DNA of 64,000 nucleotides from Diatrype stigma. Lineage: Eukaryota; Ascomycota; Sordariomycetes; Xylariales; Diatrypaceae. Each line of letters starts with the position of its first letter. Within the stretch, counting starts at the first letter, position 1. A program made the position numbers and the translations under genes. The stretch covers positions 186,001 to 250,000 of the forward strand of contig JAKJXP020000054.1 in assembly GCA_022225965.2 (NCBI GenBank), read 5' to 3'. Below are positions 23,009 to 33,756 of the stretch, piece after piece. The notes under the pieces were generated by a model. That model was not told where the DNA came from and ran no database searches. It saw only the letters and a program-made list of their open reading frames with translations.

Positions 23009-25348
23009 GCTCCACCGCAGCAGCCCGCCCCACATCTCCAAAGCTCATTATCAAGATACCCGCCGCAACAGCCAGTATCATTCGCCCCACCAACCCCAGC
23101 GTCAACACCCAAGCGCCCAGCAACAGCAGCAGCAGCATCATCATCAATCTCGACAGCAACAACTGCACCGGCGTTTCCAGCAGCAGCAACAGCAGCAGCA
23201 GCACATCAAGATGGAACAATCGCAGGCCAACGATGACATTGCTCAGCAACAAGCTGCAGCCCGAGAGTACAAACCAGTTCTAGAGGTACGCCGTTTTTGT
23301 GAAGCTCAAGAAGTCGTGATCGTGACCGTGATCGTGATCGTGAATTGTTTGGCAGATGCGAGCCGCTCTTCACCCTCAAGCGACGCTGTTTCTTTTTTCC
23401 GGCCTTTTCCGGCTTTGTTCCTGGCATCATGCTCTCCGCAGCCAATTCTCACGCAAACTGGTGATCGTGGCTCGATAATTTACTCACATGCACTTGTCAT
23501 CGACTCCAAATAGGGCCCATTGGTTGGTGAGAAGACACCAAGCCATGCGATATCGCAGGAGTACGCCAAAGCCGATCCCACCTACGTCGCCAAGACCATG
23601 GTAAGTCATCTCATCGCTCACGGGTTCTCCCATGACGTCCGTTCGGAACTAGAGGACAGGGACGTTTTCAAAAAGGCGAGGGAAACGAGGAGAGGGGATG
23701 CCACTTCCAGTGCAGCAATTGACTAGTCTTCGTTCTAGGCCTTGCCTCAGACCTATTCTCACTTTCGGCCCATTCAAGGGGACGGCAATTGTGGCTGGCG
23801 AGGTGAGTTACCGCTCTTGTCTGACTACCTTTTTTCAACCCATCTTGCCTACCAACCAGTTCGGTCCGACATGGCGACTGTTTTGGGTTCGAACAATATG
23901 ACATGGCCCAACAGGACCTCACAAAGTACCCCGCAATTGCTCTTTCTAGCCATGAGGCCACCATCAAGTCATTCATGTCAGCATCTGACATGCATCACGT
24001 ACTACCTGCTTACCTTCCTTACCTTACCCTGAGCCATGATCGTCATGGAATGCCACCTCATCCGTGCAATTGCGAGCTTGGTGTTAATTTCAATATTGAT
24101 ATCCCGACCTATATGCCGCATAGGATCTTGACAGCTGACCTCAACCGCCTGCCGTGTGCTATAGCCATTGGTTTCGCCTACTTCGAGACACTGATACGGT
24201 GCGGCGATATTACTCAGGTCCAAACCGAGCTGGCCCGCCTGAGGGGGTTGAATGACTTCATTGAGAATGTCGGCGGAATTGACGCGTGGATGTTGGAGGA
24301 CATGGTCGCTGAGACGTTCGAGCTGCTGCAGGAAATTGCTGTAGGGATGTCTAGTGGGCAGGATTGCATGGCGTTGCTAATGGTCAAATTCAACGACCTG
24401 GCCACCTCGCAATACATCATCTATCATCTCCGCTGCCTGGCCACGGCTTGGCTGAAGGGCAACAGCGCCGAATTTGAACCCTATCTACCAGCAGATATCA
24501 ACAGCTACGTCCAGGGGACCGTCATGCCTGTCGATCAGGAGATAGACGCCATATGCGTCAGGCTGTTGGTCGATGTGCTCCTGAAGCCCGTGGATATGGT
24601 GTTGGAGATTGCCTATCTCGATCGGAGTGAAGGCTCCGAGGTTAACGTGCACCGAATGCCAGAGGAAGCCAATGGGCAGAGCCCTGCTACCTTGGGGCCA
24701 ATCATCTATCTTCTATACCGACCGGGTCACTACGATATCTTGTATCGAGACGCTGTGCTACCGCCTTCACCGCCGGTACCGACCGCGCCTATTTCCCTGC
24801 AAGTGAATCGTGCCACGTTCGCTCATCAACACGACATCCAGAGCACGGTTCCATCGCTGCAAAGCTTCTCCACCCTCGACATGAGTGCTTTATCGATGAT
24901 ACCGGCATTTGAACCGGCAGGTCTTTCACCATTGGTACCGTCTTCGGCTTCCTCGCCGATGTCAAGTACCTTCGTCCCATCTCCTCAACCACCATGGATC
25001 CCGCAGCCATTTGCGGACAATCTACAGGCGGCAGCGCCGCCACCTATTCCACCCCAACCGAGTCCACCCCAGCAGACTCCGACGACACCCATGACTACGC
25101 ACCCTCTTCGATTTAGCAAGTGGAACTTCCCGGATCTGCCAGAAATGGCGGAGAATGCTGCGAGCTACGAGCCCGCCTTCCAGACTAATACATTCAAGAA
25201 TAGCCACTTTAATGTTGCACACTACAGTAATAATAATTTCCAGCCCGAGATGTACAGACCGGATGCCGAAGAGCCGATGATGGGGAGATCAGGAGGTCGG
25301 AAAAAGAGTGTCGAGCATGCGGGCGTCAAAAAGGATTCCAGAGGATAG
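22407..25348 (+). CDS. Otubain-family (peptidase C65) deubiquitinase with low-complexity N-terminus
   Basis: Predicted cysteine protease that removes ubiquitin. Exons: 22407-23285, 23514-23600, 23739-23802 and 24165-25348 (introns 228, 138 and 362 nt, all GT..AG and in frame). The product is 737 aa. Residues 1-293 are low complexity: Gly/Ser repeats, then Asn/Ser runs, then several poly-Gln/His stretches. The protease begins with GPLVGEKTPSHAISQEYAKA (294 on) and PQTYSHFRPIQGDGNCGWR, where Asp337 and Cys340 are the expected catalytic positions. It continues AIGFAYFETLIRCGD, LNDFIENVGGIDAWMLEDMV and YLDRSEGSEVNVHRMPEE, and ends with IIYLLYRPGHYDILYRD, where His532 is the expected catalytic His. 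A Pro-rich tail of about 200 residues follows. The first in-frame ATG, at 22407, was taken as start. The long last intron is open in the downstream frame, so a reading that begins at 23903 lacks the catalytic Cys. Confidence 0.92.
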
Positions 25349-26911
25349 AGGCGTCTTTTTTCCCTCTTCTTTTTCACGGAGTTGATTTGCATCCTCGGTA
25401 CCGGGCGGCAATTCTGACTCAAACGTTTTTTGTCTTCCTATTTTTCGCAAGCATGGCGTTTCTATCCTACGGAGGGGCTCTCTCTAGCCAAGTAAGCCTA
25501 ATTTCAGCAGCTTAGCGCACTTTCTTTCCTTCTTCTCTTTTGTTCCCCGATAGCATTTGCCATCGGGGTGAACGGAATATGATTCTATTGATGCGATGCC
25601 GAGAATGATTGAAAGGATAAATAATCTGGGTCGTGGGGTGGGGGAGTCGATAATGAGCATACGCAGGAAAACTGGAGTGGTGGTGGGACGTTATTTGACA
25701 GAATGGACCCTGCGGATTTGGAGGAGCATATGTGTGTGGAAAGAGAACAACAAACACGCCTTCGCAGAAGATATTCCAGACTGCTTTCTTTCCCTGGTCC
25801 GAACCACGCAGACCTGCCTCTGACTTGCTTCGTCGCGATTCGTACTGTGCCGTACCGTACCGTACCCCATCGTATCCTCGAGTGATATGGGGGAGGTGGT
25901 TAGCATACATACGCCTACGATGATAGCCTACTTTAGTCACCCTATCACTCTGGGACGAGAACCTGAAGGAGCGGCACAAACAACGGTTGAGTACAAGGTG
26001 AGAAAGTGACAGGGTACCGACTAGTACTAGTTTCGAGCCAAAATAGAACCCGAAATGATCAACACCCGTTGGGTTGCTTGCCAACCGTTACCCAGTCATT
26101 GCGCTGTAGCGACTGAATAGTCGAACCAGATGAGGCCCTGGATTGATGGTGACTTGATTTGGCTGCAAGTGACCTGTCTGCTCCCGTCCGTCTTCTTCAC
26201 CTGCGGCTTATGCGCGCATGTATATATATATGTGTATGTGTGTGGATAAAGTATGCATGTACGAAGTGTGTAGAAGATGTAGATGGATATAAGTGGGATA
26301 AAACAAGAATGGGGTTGAAAGAAAAAGAAAGATTGGGAAAGAAAAGGGGGGTATATAGATATAGGTGAAAATGGCCGAGGTATTCTTGACCAATACATAC
26401 ATACGGCTTGCCTGAGCAGTATCTCGGTGTTTTATTCTACAGCATGCGGCATGGCACGGCATATGGGGTAGAGGATCTTGGAAGGAAGCATGTAGGTGCT
26501 TCGTCTAGACGTAATCAATAATCACTTACTTATCTACAATACCCTACCGTGTTTACAGTAGTACCCAGCGAGCTACCTGGTTGGTCAATATATGGGTATA
26601 TATCAGGTGAAGATATACATATGTAGGATTCCGCTTCACATAAGCCACCTACTTACACACATCCCAGGTATATAGGTACTCCGTTGATGTACATGCTTTT
26701 GCCTTTCACACATGCTTCCAGCCCATACTTTTCCAATCCGTCTCGGCATCCGTTGGCCGCCAGGTCGGAAGCTGAAACCCGACCGCGCACCTAGGTTCCT
26801 CGGCCAGTGAGCGGGCGAGTAAAGCGGGTCGAGCGGTCCGCGAATATGCGGAGGCGGGCGGGCGGGCGGAGAGTACATAGGTAATAGACTAGACTAGGGG
26901 GCGGGGATGAC
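25349..26911. other. Intergenic region between the otubain gene and the nested transposons
   Basis: Holds the 3' region of the otubain gene. Open frames on both strands at 25512-26084 and 26096-26462 overlap each other and have no recognisable content. Short GTACCGTACC (about 25850) and TATATATATGTGTATGTG (about 26220) repeats are present. No gene supported. Confidence 0.4.
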
Positions 26912-27336
26912 TTAGGCGCAGTTCTCGATTAAAAGCATATTTATAATTATGGCCCGTAAGCACCCTGTTATTCCTACTTACTGGATCCGGCCGGAATTTG
27001 TATGTCCGTCCCATTATAATTACATAAGCAGCCGGTTAATTCCGATGCTTCTATTCTCGAACAACGAACTGAATTCTGCTAAATAACAACGCCACCTAAA
27101 ATCTTACGATACGCGTTGTTTACCTTTTGTTCCTTTCTTTTTTTCCTTTTCCTTTCCTTTCCTTTTTGCCGACCAACTGCCACTTATATATAAGTATTAT
27201 ACTGGCTGCAAATAATATTACCGACGTCGCCTATTTTTTTGAAAAACTAAAACGTATATATTTAAAAACGTTGTTATAACTTTTAACCGTACGTTGTTAG
27301 AAATGTATAAATTACGTAATTACTTACGTACCTTAA

Positions 27337-27521
27337 TGGTTATATTTCAACGCGCTGGCATGCGTTGCTATTATATAAGCAAGCTAGTTTTATATAACTA
27401 TAGGCTTCCGCCAGTAGTTCCTTAAATAGACTTCTTTTTATTTTAAACATTTTAATATATAACCGTTTTATTTAATTGTTATTTGTTTTTTTTTAATTAT
27501 ACGTACGTATTTATTAATATT
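27337..27521 (+). repeat. 5' LTR of the copia element
   Basis: Begins TGGTTATATTTCAACGCG, matching TAATTATATTTTAACGCG at the 3' LTR. The shared core includes ATTATATAAGCAAGCTAG and AGGCTTCCGCCAG. The end is less certain because of the AT-rich sequence that follows. Confidence 0.85.
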
Positions 27522-29539
27522 AATTAATATTGCTAAATATTAATAATATAAATTGGTAAAGTAAAAAAATTATTATTACGATATTAAAAATATCGTAATA
27601 ATATTGTAATTTCTTTTTATTTTTATATATTTATATTTCGAATTTTATCTTTATCGTTATTTTTATTAATAGCTATATCGAAATATAAACAGGCCGAAAC
27701 CTCGGCCTAAGGTATTGCTAGTAATATACGAATAAGTCCCTTTAGTAATTTTCCAAAAATCGATTTTATTATTTTAAAAATTTAAATACGGTTGTTTAAG
27801 TTAATTTTTATTATTACGAATCGCCTATTAATAATGTTTAATTATTTTAATCCGATAATAGTTAATTGGAAAAAATTCGATTCGGATATAATAAATTACC
27901 GTTAAAAGTTAATATAAGTATTAATAATATTGGCCGATTTCGAAAATATAAACTCGAGTATTTTTAATGTCCGAATATTTAAGGAAACGCTTAAGAATTA
28001 TTAGGGCCGGCTATAAGGCTTTATAATAGGAAACTTTAAAATAATGTCATTTTTATTACGGACCAGTTTAAAAAATGCATTTATGCGATAAAGGATTTAC
28101 GTTAATAAGGGCAACGCCAAATTTAATAAGGCTTTTGCCGATTTCGTTATTATAAAAATACTTTTTATTTGAAACATAAAGGAATTAAAAGCAGCTAAGG
28201 TTAAATGGCTTAATGCATTAGCATAAAAAACGTTAATAATCGAAATCGATTAAGGAATTATATATCCTTCGGAACGCCTTTAGAATTAAATTCGTTCCCG
28301 GTTATTATATATACCAATAAGCGAGCCGCTTAATTTTTTTTTATTTTATAACCCGCTTTTATCGCGCCGCCTTGCATTTTAAATCCAATTTTAATTCGAC
28401 CCGAGCCAATAGTTCCCCTTTAGAACTTTCGGTATCCAAGGCCTTTAAGGATTACCAATTGGGTTTAAAAAAAATTCTAACCATTCGAATTAACGCCTTA
28501 ATTTCCGCATTAATTAACGTCCAGGCTTATGCGTCGATTTTTGCCTTAATTCTTATTTTAACCGATAGCAATCGCTTTTGCCGTTTTAAAAATATTATGG
28601 CCAACTATTCCCGGAATATCCAATTTAATTAAGATATTTTTAATAAGATTTTTCCCGTATCCTAATTATTTATATATGGATTATAATACGGCATATAATC
28701 CATGGGCCTTTTATATATTAAAATAAAGGAATTCGTATATGCCGCCGTATCCGACGGTCGAAACGGACGATTTAATTAAAAAAACCATATTCCTTTTAGG
28801 ATAATCCCAAATTGAATTTTTATTCGACCAATAACCAAACCCTTTTTTCGGACGCCCAAACGGAAAACAGGGGCCATTCGGTTCCTTAGGTTTTTTAAAA
28901 TTATTAGGAAGCTTTGGTTTTTTTTTTAATGGCATTATTGCTTACGTTAAAATTAACTTTTATGCCGGTCGATAACCAAATTTAGTTAATATATTATAAC
29001 ATTTCGCCGGTACGAATTTAAAATAAAATATGCCTATTAATTATTATCGAATATTTTAAAAAGGCTTAAAATAAAGAAAACAATTATATAAGGAAAATAT
29101 ATAACATTTTCGAAAATAAGTTCAAATTTTTTCTGGATATTTGCTATATTACGGATATCCGTTAAATTTAATTTTACGCCGTATTTTTAATTATTTTATT
29201 AGGACGAATTGTTATTTATTTTTTACATAATATATTTCGTTATTGGTGTTTTATTAATATGTATTTTGCTATAAAACGTTATTTTAATACGGAGCAAAAT
29301 AAGATTTAATATTATCTTAATTAGATTTCGATTATTTTTTTCGAAATTAAGGCCAATAAAAATAATTAAAGCAAATTAAATTTAAAAGTTTTTTAGGTTA
29401 TATTTGATAAATTTTCTTTATATTAAAGGATATTAGGACCCGATTTTAAAAGGAAGCAATAATTTATTGCTGCAATTTATCGTATATGCCGTAACGTGTT
29501 TTAATTTTAATACGCCTTTTTCGAATCTTTTATTAGGTT

Positions 29540-32500
29540 TAAAAATATGGCTAGCAAGTTCCGTATATTTATCGGCATCCATGAAAACTTTAAAGGTATA
29601 TTACGGCAATATTTAATTAATAAAAGTAATAATAACGACGACGATAAAAAACCTATTCAATATTATATTAATCGCAAATATTATCGCAATAATCGAAAAG
29701 GCCGGTATAACAATAATAAGCGTCCAATTCGTATATGGAAATGCAAATGCTGGGTATATAAAAAAAAAGGCTATTGATTTATTAAGCATATCGAAAAAAA
29801 GCAAAAAAACGTTCGTATTTAATGAAGGAACCGCAAAAAAGGCCGAAAAAATAATTACGTTACTTTTTTAGCCGAATACGAAAGAGTTAACGATACGGAA
29901 TTAAAGTTTAACAAGAAGCACGATAATACCTTCTCGAATTATGGATTTAACGACAATTAATAAATAACCGCCGCATGCCTTTCCGATTAAGTCTTTTATT
30001 ATTATATGGTTACGTTTTTTTTTATTAAATAACTTAAGTTCGATATTATTTTTATTTTCGACCGATACGTTAAATACATTTTTTAAGGAATTATGCTAAA
30101 TATAAGTGCAATACGAATTTCGACTATTAATAAAGGCCAGTATTTTGCCTTAATTAAGGAATTTTCCGATCGCTTTATGCCATTTAATAAGAATCGCGCC
30201 GGAAAAGCTAATATTCGCTTTAGAAACGGATTATTTATGGAATTATTCGAAACAGTTATTATCGATATATTTTTTAAATAAGTTAATTTCTATATAATAA
30301 AAATCGATATTTCGTTTTTGCTATTATTTAAGAATATGGATTAATTTAACGTATATTTTAATAACGTTATTAATTAGTTAATTTATAAAAATGGTATTAC
30401 GGTTTTTATTAACCGAAAATGGAAATATTTATGGTTTTATTTTAACAGCGCAACCTTTTTTACGAAAATAAAGTTATGTCGTTTATATATCCGTTTTGGC
30501 CACTTTTTCGTTGCTAAGCTTTAAGATTTATTGGAAAAAGCAAAATACGATATTAACTTAAAGAACATTAAGGAAATTAATAAATTCTGTTATTACTATT
30601 AAATTAAAAGAAAAGCCCTTTAACGGTTTAAGTTTACCTTTAAGAATCCGGATTTGGACTTTAATTACGAGGTTATCGTAAACGTTATATATTTCGATAA
30701 ACGTCCCGTTCTTTATATTATCGATACGGCTATAAGTTTTTAAGCAATACGGTTTATGGCTAATATATTAATAAAAGAAACCTAAGAAGCCTTTAAGTTT
30801 TATTAAATCGATATTTATTTAGGACCCCTTAATGTTTTTATTTATAATGCCGATATTAATTTCGATAATACCGAATTTCGGAATAAAATTTAATTTATCG
30901 GTATTACGTATAAATAGGTTCTAATAAAAGCCCATTAATTTATCGGCAAAATTAAAAAGTATTACGGACTTATCCGACGAACGTATAAAATTATTTTTAA
31001 AAAAATATAAGGCCTATGCGTATTCCGCTTATAAATAGCCGTTAAGGCTATTAATGATACAACAAATCCAAATAGTTTCGTATTTATTTTATTAGTTTTT
31101 AGGGCCTATCCGAAAATAAATATGAATTTGCCGTTTATGCCGTTTTAAATCCAAAAGGTAATCGCAATTTAAAAAGTAATAGCCGAAATTAAAAAAATTA
31201 AAGCCTAGCGCTTAATCCGGAATGCGTTAAATATTAAGAACGGCCTTAATATTTAAAAAACGTTACCCATATTATTACCTTTCGGTAACGAAATATTTGT
31301 ATACCGCAAAAAAAATAAATAATAAGGTCCATATAAGATTATCGCCGTTATCGATAAGGACGTTATAGTTATTTCGAATATATTCGGAAGAACCTTTACG
31401 TTTAGGAATTCGTATATTAAGTTATATATATAACCCAAAAATAACGCAAAGCCGTTCCAAAATTTAAAAATCGAATTATCCAAATTAGGATTAAGCTTTA
31501 ATTTAACGGATTACGACATTATTCCGAAAAAAAACCTTAATATATTATTTTTTAACGCAACATATTTTAGCGCAAAAAAAAAACATAACCGCATTTTAGC
31601 GATTAAGTTGCGAATAAAAAATAAAATCGTAGCCTTTAATAAATTATACGAAACCTTGGATATAAAAAAATTTAATGCCTTATTCGAAAATAACATATTA
31701 TAACCGGTTATTTATAATAAAGCCATTTATTAAAAAGTTATTATCTTTAAGTTCCGAATGGTTTGCGAAATTAAAAAAAAAAACATACCAGGCCCTTACG
31801 AAAAGTTCCGACTAGTCGTATAAGGATATGGAAATCCCGATAAAAACTTTATTATAACGTATGCCCTTATTATTTAAAAAACAAATTAGCGATTAATTAT
31901 GGCCTTAATATTTACGTTACGATACTAAGGCATAAAGATTATAATTCGAAATATTACGATGGCTTATATTTAATTAAAAACGCCCATAAAACGCATTATT
32001 TTTATACGACTATTATCGGAATTAAAAAATAAATATTCCGAAAAAACGATATTGCGTATTATGAAGCCGCTATACGGATTGGTTAAATCGGGCACATATT
32101 GGTTTGAAATTTATTTTCGTTATTATTAATAGGAATTATATATAAACCCTTTATTATTCGATTTATGCTTATTAATAATCCGTATTAAATAATTATTCGG
32201 CGTAATAAGCTTTTAAATTAACGATACCTTTAATATTGGCATAATGGACTTTATAAAAAAAAATAAAGCATTAATTAAAGCCAACATTAAGGCGCGTCCG
32301 TAGAAAATCCTAAAAAACGGGGCTACCGAAAACTTTAACGGTTTACGTTTAATCGTTTATTTAAAAAAAAAACGGCCTTTTAGCGATCCAAAAAGAATAA
32401 GCTAAGAAGCTAATATTATTTAATCCCAAAGTATTAAATATATTTAAGAAATATGTCGAACAAAAAGTCCGAAAAACCTATATATTTTTTATTTGCCAAT

Positions 32501-33090
32501 CCGAAATAACCTTTAATTATTTTACGGCTATTTAATATATAAAGCCTGGCTTTAAAAAGGCTAAGTTATTAAACGTCCGGATTTAATAATAGATAAATAA
32601 CAAAAACCGCGGATTTAATTATGTTTAATTGGATTTTTAGGATTTTCGATTATATGTTTTCGTCGATAAATCCTTTGCGAATAATAAAAACCTAAGCTTA
32701 TAAATCGAATACGTTATCGTATTTAGAAACGAAAAGTTTACGCTTTAAGCTAATAAACTTATCGTCGTTAATAATGTTATTTATTAATTATTTATTAAAT
32801 GTAAAAAAATAATTCGAAGCGTTTTTGCCAATAAGATTTATAGCATAATGCAAGGCTTTAACGTCGGATACGTTATTTATTATACCATTAATACGATTCT
32901 AAAACGTTTAATTTTTCCTTACGTTCCGTTCGTTCTTTATACGGATTTTTTTTTCCTATACTAATGCTTAATATAAATAAAAAGCATTAACGAAAAGCGA
33001 TTAATAATTAATTTTATGGCTTTTCGTTAATCGTATAAGAATAAGGAAATAAATAAAATCCAATAAATCCATAGCAATTATAACCCGATT
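29540..33090 (+). pseudogene. Degenerate copia gag-pol remains
   Basis: Remains of the retrotransposon polyprotein, broken by many stops. A zinc-knuckle-like stretch at about 29740-29790 retains KCKCW, K-rich and G residues, but later Cys positions read Tyr, as G-to-A change would give. The integrase core at about 30685-30840 reads VIYFDKRPVLYIIDTA and later IDIYLGPL. Reverse transcriptase at about 32055-32125 reads LRIMKPLYGLVKSGTYWFE. RNase H at about 32645-32920 reads FRLYVFVDKSFANNKNLS and later SIMQGFNVGYVIYY. The order zinc knuckle, integrase, reverse transcriptase, RNase H is the copia order. No intact frame is longer than about 100 codons, so it encodes nothing functional. Confidence 0.88.
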
Positions 33091-33270
33091 AATGCCATAA
33101 CGAAAGCGTCCCTTAATAAATCAATAAAGTCGTTAATTAATTGCAACGAAATTAATATGAAATTAAAAAAATAAATAAAAAGGAAATAATAATTTAAGAA
33201 ATAAAAAGTTATGTAATTAAGTTAACGACATAATTCGCAATTAAATCGCGAAAAAAAACAAAGTAAATAA

Positions 33271-33454
33271 TAATTATATTTTAACGCGTTAATACGCGTT
33301 ACTATTATATAAGCAAGCTAGTCTTATATAATTACAGGCTTCCGCCAGCAATTTCTTAAATAAACTTCTTCTTATCTTAAACACTTTAATATATAACCGT
33401 CTTATTTAATTATTATTTACTTTCTTTAATTATACGTACGTACCTACCAATATA
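33271..33454 (+). repeat. 3' LTR of the copia element
   Basis: Direct repeat of the 5' LTR, shorter by one base in a T run. Ends AATATA just before the CCTAA duplication; a terminal CA changed to TA would fit the usual LTR end. Confidence 0.85.
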
Positions 33455-33756
33455 CCTAAATTAAAATATACATACATGAAGCTATCGCGAATTGCGCTGT
33501 CCGTTTATATTCGTTAAATAATACTGGCAAAAGCAAACCCTAAAAGTCCAAAAAGCTGCTGAACGTAAACAGGATATCCTTTAACAAAACGTCGTAAGCT
33601 CATTGGACCGGAGCGCCGGGGCGGGAATTGGAATTTAAGCCTGCTAAAGGTGGATATAATTACAATTAACCCCAAGAACGCGGTAATTCTGTTTCACTAA
33701 ATCTCCACTTTCCCCCCATAAGTATATTTCTGCTTTTGTTCGAGAACTGCGCCTTA

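Larger units (their letters stand above)
27337..33454 (+). mobile_element. Ty1/copia LTR retrotransposon, RIP-inactivated
   Basis: A 6.1-kb, very AT-rich element with direct terminal repeats of about 185 bp (27337-27521 and 33271-33454). Target duplications are CTTAA (27332-27336) and CCTAA (33455-33459), differing by one C/T. Inside, on the plus strand, I can read in order a CCHC-like zinc knuckle, an integrase core, a reverse transcriptase and an RNase H. Integrase before reverse transcriptase marks the copia order. Stops and frame changes are everywhere. The LTR copies differ mostly by C/T or G/A (for example ATTTC/ATTTT, GCTGGCATG/GTTAATACG), the pattern expected of repeat-induced point mutation. 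It lies inside an older inverted-repeat element. Confidence 0.9.
26915..33753. mobile_element. Outer element with terminal inverted repeats and TTA duplication, split by a copia insertion
   Basis: The left end (26915: GGCGCAGTTCTCGA, two mismatches, AAAAGCA) matches the reverse complement of the right end (33753 leftward) for about 24 bases, with weaker similarity to about 40. Both ends are bordered by TTA (26912-26914 and 33754-33756), a 3-bp target duplication as made by PIF/Harbinger-type transposases. Excluding the copia insertion at 27337-33454, only about 0.7 kb of this element remains and no transposase is visible, so it was probably non-autonomous. Superfamily assignment is tentative and rests on duplication size. 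Confidence 0.7.

Noticed and set aside
23903..25348. 481-codon frame taken as a gene of its own
   Set aside because: Its first 87 codons are intron 3 of the otubain gene; the true exon starts at 24165, where the frame joins the catalytic Cys exon.
28372..31696. Short frames within the AT-rich block considered as genes
   Set aside because: They are fragments between RIP-made stops in the copia element, some on the non-coding strand.
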